Origin: an uncultured Bacteroidota bacterium
Lineage (GTDB): Bacteria > Bacteroidota > Bacteroidia > Chitinophagales > Chitinophagaceae
NCBI GenBank assembly: GCA_946479055.1
Contig: CAMLEX010000253.1
Location: 1-7,126, forward strand
Direction of reading: 5' to 3'
DNA: 7,126 bases
The notes beneath the pieces were generated by a model. That model saw nothing but the letters and a program-made list of their open reading frames with translations, made no database searches and was not told where the DNA came from. Shown here piece by piece: positions 1 through 5,725 of this stretch. The first letter of the stretch is position 1. The number at the start of each line of letters is the position of its first letter. A program made the position numbers and the translations under genes.

Positions 1-677
1 GAATAATGTGTAGGCCCATACATTTGCTGGAATGATTGATCAGATGTTTCATCTCCACCTTTATTATAGTCCATATCATGATTGCCCAAACACTGGAAAA
101 ATGGAATGCCCATTTTCTCAACTGCAGTATTATAATCGGAAAAAAGTTGCAATTCATCCCACACAATATCACCTACCGTTATGCCATGCAGCAATACGCC
201 AGTTCCTGCAGCAGCTACAAATTTTTGAACATCAGGTACTGATTGTGCCATCATCTTCTCAACATCTTTTTGATTCTTCACTTGCGGGTCGGCCCAGATG
301 ATGAATTGATGTTCGGCATCGTCTTTATCAAGACGGATAAGTTCAAAATCCACGTTCCTCCTGTTACGGATGTTTTTCAGCGAATGATAATGCCGTGAAA
401 TACCATTTTCGTTTTTAAATTCATAACCTGAAGGAGTAGAGATAAAGATATTGGTAGCCGCAGCATGCGGTTCCAATTCGTATTTCCCTTTATCGTCTGT
501 GGCTATGACAGTGTAGCCATCACTTACTATTACATTTTTTATTCCATTGCCGTTAGATAGAACCCGCCCTCTTATTTTTTTTCTTCCTGGCTCAAAAATT
601 TCAGCAGGCGCCTGGCAAGCGGTTAATATTCCACCCGTGAGTAATGATATGTTTTGAATGAATATTCTTCTTTTCAT
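1..677 (-). CDS. Exported calcineurin-like metallophosphoesterase, N-terminal part (3' end off the window)
   Basis: The frame opens at ATG 677-675 and stays open to base 1, giving 225 codons; the C-terminal half is missing. Residues 1-21 form a signal peptide with a twin-arginine-like start (KRRIFIQ, 2-8) and a lipobox-like LTAC (18-21), so this is probably a lipoprotein or Tat-exported protein of the cell envelope. Residues about 35-112 look like the beta-sandwich domain (MetallophosN or carboxypeptidase-regulatory type) that precedes the catalytic domain in this Bacteroidota family. Metallophosphatase metal-binding motifs follow: DPQ (130-132, in the sequence WADPQV), GD (169-170, in GDIVWD) and GNHD (198-201). 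The first motif has Gln where most members have His (D-x-H). The family hydrolyses phosphomono- or phosphodiesters using two metal ions; the substrate here cannot be read from the sequence. The gene lies 95 bp downstream of susD, just after a strong terminator. There is no Shine-Dalgarno sequence; the start was chosen because it directly precedes the signal peptide. Confidence 0.88.
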   Translation of the reverse strand, partial: MKRRIFIQNISLLTGGILTACQAPAEIFEPGRKKIRGRVLSNGNGIKNVIVSDGYTVIATDDKGKYELEPHAAATNIFISTPSGYEFKNENGISRHYHSLKNIRNRRNVDFELIRLDKDDAEHQFIIWADPQVKNQKDVEKMMAQSVPDVQKFVAAAGTGVLLHGITVGDIVWDELQLFSDYNTAVEKMGIPFFQCLGNHDMDYNKGGDETSDQSFQQMYGPTHY

Positions 678-696
678 CAAATTTCAATTTAGTAAT

Positions 697-742
697 AAAA
701 ACAAGGAACAGAAATCATGACATCTATTATTCCTGCTCCTTG
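697..742 (-). terminator. Rho-independent terminator after susD, 19 nt before the phosphoesterase start
   Basis: In the minus-strand RNA, CAAGGAGCAGGAAT (742-729) pairs with ATTTCTGTTCCTTG (715-702). This makes a 14-bp stem with two G-U wobbles around a 13-nt loop, followed at once by five U (701-697) and then AUU. On the plus strand the two wobbles become A-C mismatches and there is no U-tract on that side, so the signal points in one direction and belongs to the susCD transcript, 30 nt after the susD stop. It may also act as an attenuator for the phosphoesterase gene, because little room remains for a promoter between it and that start codon. Confidence 0.85.
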
Positions 743-772
743 CCATAGCTCAAAAGAGTATTATTAAAAGTT

Positions 773-2218
773 TTATTTTTCCCACCAAACTTTGATATTG
801 ATATCGTCGCCTCCCATCCATCCTACTGCTTCCTGGTAGTTTGCTGGATTGTTGGTGCGTACGGCAATTGGATAATAAAAGCGAACCGGCATTTTTTGAT
901 TGTTTATCATGCCTGCCTCTACAGGAAGAACAGGAAAGCCGGTTCGACGATATTCAAACCATTGCTGATAGTCTACAAAGTAAAGAGCATAATATTTTTG
1001 TAACATGATGCGTTCGAGTGTACCATTATATGCCGCGCTGGTATTTGTAAAATAATCCGCAGGCATAGTAGCTCCCCATTGTTCAATAGCAGCTTTTACC
1101 CCTTTTTCATAAGTTGTTTTAGCATCGGCATCATTCAGATCATGATGAGCAACTTCAGCTTTTATAAATTCCACTTCTGCATAAGGAAATATAGGAACGA
1201 TCATCGGAGCAGTTACCAATGCAATATTACTATTGGATGGAATGTAAGCAAACTGTGATTCACTACCAGCATAGCCACTAGGTATTCCTTTGTAACCAAT
1301 ATTACCACTGCCTGATGAATTTCTTGCCTGTGTAGCAAATTTGGGTAAACGTGGATCATTGAAAGCATTCAGGCTATCTAAAAAGAATTTGCCGGATGCA
1401 CGGAATGTGGTAAAATCAACTGGCCTTCCCCATGGCGACATCATAGGTGTAATACCTGTAAGATTAAGTACAGCCGCTTCTGCATTGCTTACAAATACCG
1501 GGTATTGCGCAGGATCGCTTAGCATCGCTTTCAATTTGGTATAGGCATCTATTTCAGCTTTTTTAGACAAGCGAAGCAATAAGCGAAGACGTAATGAGTT
1601 ACAGAATTTTCTCCATTTGGCTACACTATTACTGAATAGTATATCTGTACCGTAGATCATTGCTTTTGATGTATTGAACAGCTTGTTAGCAGAATCAAGA
1701 TTAGCTAAAAGTATTGGATAAATATCCTCTTGCTTATTAAAACGGGGTTGAAATATTCCCTCATCGCCACTGGCAGCTTCTTCCATCGGTACATCGCCAA
1801 AACAATCTGTAAGATTGGAATAGATCCATGCATTCAATGTTAGAGCAATAGCCTGGTAATTGGGATCTTCCGCTTTTACAGAAGCTGTATACATTTCTTT
1901 TACATTCTTGAGCCAGCGGTAATAAGTGTTCCAGGTACCGTTGCCAATGTTTTCTGAAACCTCATAACGATGCAAACCACCGGAAACGCTTGGAAAAGGC
2001 AGCATTACCTGCATCAGGTCAAAAGTGATATCATCACTTGCCTGCATATTGAAGCTGGCTACTTCATAAATAATAGGATTTAATAAAGTGCCCGGGCTTA
2101 TCTGGTCGATTCTGTTGGGATCTGTATTTAATTCTTTAAAATCTTTTGTACAGGATAAGAGAAAGCTGCCGAATACAAAGAAACAGGTTGCTATTTTTTT
2201 AAATGATATCATAATCAT
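773..2218 (-). CDS. SusD/RagB-type nutrient-binding outer-membrane lipoprotein (SusD-like_2 kind)
   Basis: Complete 481-aa protein. It has a lipoprotein signal peptide with a hydrophobic stretch (residues 9-22) and lipobox LLSC (20-23). The mature protein begins CTKDF, with a Lys-Asp pair just after the lipidated Cys, consistent with Bacteroidota surface-export signals. Family landmarks are WIYSNLTDCFGDVPMEEA (131-148), KWRKFCNSLRLRLLLRLSK (201-219), YAEVEFIKAEVA (346-357), YEKGVKAAIEQWG (370-382), the aromatic-rich helix around LQKYYALYFVDYQQWFEYRR (406-425) and a C-terminal KVWWEK. The length is normal for the family. SusD proteins are alpha-helical, TPR-based lids that capture ligand at the cell surface and pass it to the partner SusC. 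The gene lies 58 bp after susC on the same strand, so the two are almost certainly co-transcribed. An in-frame ATG two codons downstream (2212-2210) is an equally acceptable start. SusD-like_2 membership alone does not define the ligand. Confidence 0.96.
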   Translation of the reverse strand: MIMISFKKIATCFFVFGSFLLSCTKDFKELNTDPNRIDQISPGTLLNPIIYEVASFNMQASDDITFDLMQVMLPFPSVSGGLHRYEVSENIGNGTWNTYYRWLKNVKEMYTASVKAEDPNYQAIALTLNAWIYSNLTDCFGDVPMEEAASGDEGIFQPRFNKQEDIYPILLANLDSANKLFNTSKAMIYGTDILFSNSVAKWRKFCNSLRLRLLLRLSKKAEIDAYTKLKAMLSDPAQYPVFVSNAEAAVLNLTGITPMMSPWGRPVDFTTFRASGKFFLDSLNAFNDPRLPKFATQARNSSGSGNIGYKGIPSGYAGSESQFAYIPSNSNIALVTAPMIVPIFPYAEVEFIKAEVAHHDLNDADAKTTYEKGVKAAIEQWGATMPADYFTNTSAAYNGTLERIMLQKYYALYFVDYQQWFEYRRTGFPVLPVEAGMINNQKMPVRFYYPIAVRTNNPANYQEAVGWMGGDDINIKVWWEK

Positions 2219-2249
2219 ATTTCATTAATGATTGAGAAATAGGTTTAGA

Positions 2250-2273
2250 GTCCGGACCGGGACGGTCTGACCG
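2250..2273 (-). promoter_or_regulatory. Overlapping GC-rich palindromes in the susC-susD spacer
   Basis: This 24-bp GC-rich patch sits in an otherwise AT-rich 58-bp spacer, 3 bp after the susC stop codon. It contains the perfect palindrome GTCCGGAC (2250-2257), the dyad CGGTC-T-GACCG (2263-2273) and a possible hairpin GACCG-GGA-CGGTC (2255-2267). The arms are shared, so the structures are mutually exclusive. It is not followed by a U-tract, so it is not a normal terminator. Possible roles are an RNA processing or stability element that sets the susC:susD ratio, or a protein-binding dyad. The role is inference. Confidence 0.45.
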
Positions 2274-2276
2274 CAG

Positions 2277-5200
2277 TTAAAATTTTAAAGTAATGTTCAT
2301 TCCCATTGTGCGGGTAGAAGGTAATTGTCCCATTTCTACACCAGGCAAAATAGTATTACCGTTAAGCGCCGCAGTTTCCGGATCAAAAATGGGAAAGCTG
2401 GTTAACATTAACAGATCACGGCCATATACTGCAATACTTGCATTGCGGATAAATGATTTGCCTAATACTTTTTTGGGGATAGAAAATTCAAGTCTTGCTT
2501 CTCTTAATTTTAAGAAAGAAGCATCGAATGTGTTGGCTTCTACATTGGCACGACGATAATAGTCAGCATAATAGTCAACTGGCAATACTTTTTTAGTGTT
2601 GGGTATAAAATGACCGGTGCCATCATCTACTACCCCTTCACCAATGATATAATTTTCTTCACGTCCACGAAGTGTATGCTTCAGTTTGCCCTGCTCAGTC
2701 ATTTTATGATGCGTCTGTGAATAGATCATTCCTCCATATTGGCCATCTACAAGGAAACTGAATTTGAAATCTTTATAAGAAAACTCATTCTGGATACCAC
2801 CTTTCCAGTCAGCAAACGCATTGCCGATATATTGTATCTCTGCGGGGCGGGCAGGCAATCCAGCTGATGTGTATACAATTTGTCCATCGGGAGAACGAAC
2901 AAATCCAAATCCATAAATATCACCGGTAGTGCCACCAACTCTTGCCTGGATAGTGGCATTGCCACCATAGCCGATGTCCTGTTTGCCACTGCTACCTAAT
3001 TCTTTGGCGAGCTCCAATACCTTGTTTTGATTTTTGGACCAGTTGATAGTTGTGTTCCACTTAAAATTTTTGTTGATAACAGGCTTGGCGGTTAATATCA
3101 ATTCAACACCACGGTTACGAACCTCACCGGAGTTAAGTATAGCACCAGTATAACCAGTAGTGGGATCAAGCGGCACTACTATGATCTGGTTGCGGGTTGT
3201 ATTATTATAAAAAGTAAAATCAAAACCAATCCTGTTTTTCAGAAACTGCATTTGCAGGCCTGTTTCATAGTTGGTTGATATTTCAGGTTTCAATGTAGCA
3301 TTGAACAATGTTCTGTCTACTGAACCAGAACTTGCAAATTCACTGGTACCGTAATATTTCTGAGTTTGATAAGGATCTGCATCATTACCGCTTTGTGCTG
3401 CTGATAACCTCAATTTGGCAAAGGAAATAGCAGAAGGCAATCTGAAAATATCACTCAATATAAAACTGGCGTTAGCTGATGGATAAAAGAAAGACCAGTT
3501 TTCTTCGGGCAATGTACTTGACCAATCGTTCCGTGCTGTCAGATCGATAAAATATTTATCCTTGTAACTGAAAGCTGCAACACCATAAACACTGTTCACT
3601 TTATAATTTCTGTCCGATACTTTTACCTGGGGAGTTGCCAATCCATTACTAAGTTTAAATACACCCGGAATAACAAGCCCGTCAACATAGCTATCCACCC
3701 GGTTATATTTATGGCTCATTGCATTGGCGCCAACTGATGTAGTTATTCTGATATCTTTAGTTATTATATCATGATAGGTAAATAAGAAATCGTTGTTTGA
3801 TTCAAAATCAGTGATGGCTTGTTCTTTATAATAACCTTTTAAAAAATTAGCGGTGCTGAAAGGGCGACGCATCTGCCTGTCTTCATCCATCATATTAATA
3901 CCAGAGCGGAGCATCAGGTCAAATTTTTTAGAAATTTCATAGGTTGCTGCAATACTCCCTACTACTGTATTATTATTAACAGAGTTGGTCATATCATAAG
4001 CAATCAGGAAAGGATTGTCAATAAAAGAACTGAAAGGATGTACCTGGTCTATTTGATCCAATCCTTTTTTCCATTTGTTTCTGTACCAGTTCAGATCCAC
4101 GTTTGGATTCTGGAAGATCATAAAATAAGCGATCGACTGGTTGTTGTAGCCGGTTGCGGGAAGATTGTCGCTTTTTTTATTGGTATAGCTTACTTTGGTA
4201 TTGATCTTTAATTTATCTGAAATTTTATAATTCAAACTGCTTTGAGCGGTGATACGTTCGAAGCCGGTGTTAGGCATGATCCATTCGTTTTTGGAATGTG
4301 TAACAGAAAGACGTGCAGTTCCTTTATCGCTACCACCTTCGAGTGATACGTTATTGGTGATAGTACTACCTGTTCTCCAAAAACCTTTGATATTATCTTC
4401 ATAGGGTTTCCATAATGTACGTTCATCGCCACGGCCCTGCTTTTCCGGATCGTATTGAAAATACATTTGTCCGTTAAACCGTGGGCCATACGCACTACTC
4501 GTTCCACTTGTACTTGCGCCATCGGATGTAGCACCATAAGAATAATATTTTTCTCCGGCTGCATTTAATGCTTTACCGGTACCTTGTCCATATTCGTATT
4601 GATAATCGGGCCAGTGCAAAACATCGTTGATGCTAATATTTGAATTGACTGTTACACCAATGCCATTATTTTTCTTAGAGCCAGATTTGGTTGTAATAAT
4701 CAAGGCGCCATTACCTGCACGACTACCATACAATGCTGTAGCGCCGGGTCCTTTTAATACAGTGATACTTTCAATATCATCAGGATTGATATCTGCGATA
4801 CCATTTCCAAAATCAATAGGTGAATCATCGCCCGATCCGGCGCCATAAGCATTAGTAACACCTGACGAAGTCATGTTCCTATTATTCATCGGAACACCGT
4901 CCACTACTATGAGGGCATTATTATTATTGGGGTTTAATGAGATATCGCCCCGCAATGTAACTCTTGCAGAGTTTACAGGACCCGAGCCGGCGGACAGCAA
5001 TTGAAGTCCCGCTACTTTACCTGATAATGCACTTGACCAGTTATTGGACCGGGCATCATTTACATCTTCAGCATTTACTTGTTGAGCAGAATAGCCCAAT
5101 GCCTTTTGCTGACGGCTGATGCCTAATGCTGTTACTACCACAGCTTCCATTTCTTTTGTTTCTGCTGCAATTCTAAAATTGAATTCTGTGGTTGAGCCTA

Positions 5201-5489
5201 CCTTTTGTTCTAATGGTACAAAACCAATAGCAGAAATTACCAGGCTTTCATTGGCATTTGCCTGCACTATGAATTCACCGTTTTCATCGGTGGTTGTACC
5301 GCGGTTGGTCCCTTTTACCTGTACGGTTGCTTTGGGTACAGGAGAATTGTTAGTGGCGTCTTTTACTACACCGCTAATTGTTTTTTGTTGTGCCGATAGA
5401 ATGGTGGTCACCATCACCAGCAACAAGCCCAGAATCAGTTGCCTGGCTGCTGTGGTCTTCCCGGTTAGAATAAAAGTAAACGATCTCAT
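2277..5489 (-). CDS. SusC/RagA-family TonB-dependent outer-membrane transporter
   Basis: Complete 1070-aa protein, a usual length for SusC. Residues 1-33 are a signal peptide (hydrophobic 19-31, probable cleavage after LSA at 31-33). A carboxypeptidase-regulatory-like beta-sandwich follows (about 36-110, with TISGVVKDA near its start and VISAIGF at 84-90). The TonB-box-like segment is EAVVVTALG (115-123). The plug domain (about 124-270) carries the SusC signatures ALIVVDGVP (192-200), INPDDIESITVLKGPGATAL (234-253) and YGSRAGNGALIITTKSG (254-270). The rest is a beta-barrel rich in alternating aromatic residues, ending in ITLKF with the terminal Phe typical of outer-membrane barrels. It imports a ligand across the outer membrane using TonB energy, together with the SusD protein encoded next. 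No anti-sigma-interacting extension is seen before the regulatory-like domain. The start at 5489 gives a well-formed signal peptide; there is no Shine-Dalgarno sequence. The ligand is unknown; the adjacent glpD and phosphoesterase genes hint at a phosphorylated glycerol compound. Confidence 0.97.
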   Translation of the reverse strand: MRSFTFILTGKTTAARQLILGLLLVMVTTILSAQQKTISGVVKDATNNSPVPKATVQVKGTNRGTTTDENGEFIVQANANESLVISAIGFVPLEQKVGSTTEFNFRIAAETKEMEAVVVTALGISRQQKALGYSAQQVNAEDVNDARSNNWSSALSGKVAGLQLLSAGSGPVNSARVTLRGDISLNPNNNNALIVVDGVPMNNRNMTSSGVTNAYGAGSGDDSPIDFGNGIADINPDDIESITVLKGPGATALYGSRAGNGALIITTKSGSKKNNGIGVTVNSNISINDVLHWPDYQYEYGQGTGKALNAAGEKYYSYGATSDGASTSGTSSAYGPRFNGQMYFQYDPEKQGRGDERTLWKPYEDNIKGFWRTGSTITNNVSLEGGSDKGTARLSVTHSKNEWIMPNTGFERITAQSSLNYKISDKLKINTKVSYTNKKSDNLPATGYNNQSIAYFMIFQNPNVDLNWYRNKWKKGLDQIDQVHPFSSFIDNPFLIAYDMTNSVNNNTVVGSIAATYEISKKFDLMLRSGINMMDEDRQMRRPFSTANFLKGYYKEQAITDFESNNDFLFTYHDIITKDIRITTSVGANAMSHKYNRVDSYVDGLVIPGVFKLSNGLATPQVKVSDRNYKVNSVYGVAAFSYKDKYFIDLTARNDWSSTLPEENWSFFYPSANASFILSDIFRLPSAISFAKLRLSAAQSGNDADPYQTQKYYGTSEFASSGSVDRTLFNATLKPEISTNYETGLQMQFLKNRIGFDFTFYNNTTRNQIIVVPLDPTTGYTGAILNSGEVRNRGVELILTAKPVINKNFKWNTTINWSKNQNKVLELAKELGSSGKQDIGYGGNATIQARVGGTTGDIYGFGFVRSPDGQIVYTSAGLPARPAEIQYIGNAFADWKGGIQNEFSYKDFKFSFLVDGQYGGMIYSQTHHKMTEQGKLKHTLRGREENYIIGEGVVDDGTGHFIPNTKKVLPVDYYADYYRRANVEANTFDASFLKLREARLEFSIPKKVLGKSFIRNASIAVYGRDLLMLTSFPIFDPETAALNGNTILPGVEMGQLPSTRTMGMNITLKF

Positions 5490-5576
5490 AAGTGTTAAAT
5501 TATTGAGGTTGATTATAAATGGTATGTTTTTAGATTGGCAATCGTTGCACTAATGAAAGCTGGAGATTAGATATCA

Positions 5577-5594
5577 TCAGCCAAGTATGGCTGA
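5577..5594 (-). repeat. Perfect inverted repeat (7-bp stem, 4-nt loop) upstream of susC
   Basis: TCAGCCA (5577-5583) and TGGCTGA (5588-5594) are exact reverse complements separated by AGTA. As RNA this would be a compact stem-loop 88 nt before the susC start codon. It has no adjacent U-tract, so it is more likely a leader-RNA structure or an operator than a terminator. Confidence 0.5.
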
Positions 5595-5598
5595 ATGC

Positions 5599-5625
5599 TT
5601 TCTTTGTTGCCTGGCGGCAAAGAAA
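5599..5625 (-). repeat. Inverted repeat (8-bp stem, 11-nt loop) upstream of susC
   Basis: TTTCTTTG (5599-5606) and CAAAGAAA (5618-5625) are exact reverse complements. An alternative overlapping stem is TTGCC-TGGC-GGCAA (5607-5620). The element lies only 4 bp from the other inverted repeat. It lacks a following U-tract. Its arm at 5618-5625 doubles as the proposed -7 element of the susC promoter, so the hairpin and promoter readings compete. Confidence 0.45.
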
Positions 5626-5645
5626 AGATAAATTCATACAAGCAA
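5618..5645 (-). promoter_or_regulatory. Possible susC promoter of the Bacteroidota -33/-7 type
   Basis: Read on the minus strand, TTG (5645-5643) is followed after 17 nt by TTTCTTTG (5625-5618). The latter matches the Bacteroidota -7 consensus TAnnTTTG at all fixed positions except the A. The spacing is at the short end of what is reported for this promoter class. A transcript would start near 5611, leaving a leader of about 120 nt that includes the 5577-5594 hairpin. The motif is short and AT-rich, so chance is a real alternative. Confidence 0.3.
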
Positions 5646-5725
5646 TCTTTAGGTTTTGTTATGCAATCATTAACTTACTGTAATCACGTTTGAAATTTTT
5701 TTTTCATGCGTGTTTTTGCAGGCAG

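Larger units (their letters stand above)
5490..5725. other. glpD-susC intergenic region, upstream of susC
   Basis: This 236-bp gene-free stretch is the largest in the window. It holds two neighbouring inverted repeats (5577-5594 and 5599-5625), a possible promoter (5618-5645), three copies of GCAATC on the plus strand (5538-5543, 5642-5647, 5663-5668; GATTGC in the susC direction), a dyad GATTG-G-CAATC (5533-5543) and a run of nine T (5696-5704). I see no coding frame or canonical U-tract terminator for glpD. The length and content suggest that susC has its own regulated promoter and is not simply read through from glpD. Confidence 0.6.

Noticed and set aside
32..301. Open frames of 89 and 68 codons on the plus strand near the left edge
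   Set aside because: They are antisense to the metallophosphoesterase frame, which carries the family's catalytic motifs.
678..696. A -7-like box (TAAATTG on the minus strand) just before the phosphoesterase start
   Set aside because: It lacks one T of the consensus, has no properly spaced TTG upstream, and would leave almost no leader before the ATG.
2199..2225. An 8-codon frame overlapping the susD start, as a possible leader peptide
   Set aside because: Its ATG is 7 nt upstream of the susD start in another frame. It is too short and AT-rich to tell from chance, with no ribosome-binding signal or conserved feature.
4232..4564. A 110-codon open frame on the minus strand
   Set aside because: It is an out-of-frame shadow inside the susC barrel with no recognisable protein features.
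5119..5553. A 144-codon open frame on the plus strand
   Set aside because: Most of it lies antisense to the susC signal-peptide and N-terminal domain region, its translation is low in complexity with no recognisable domain, and the opposite strand is clearly the coding one.
5685..5712. Imperfect dyad CACG...CGTG around the T9 run, as a glpD terminator
   Set aside because: The stem is short and interrupted by an internal loop, and in the glpD direction it is not followed by a U-tract. The A/T homopolymer is in the loop, where it does not act as a terminator.
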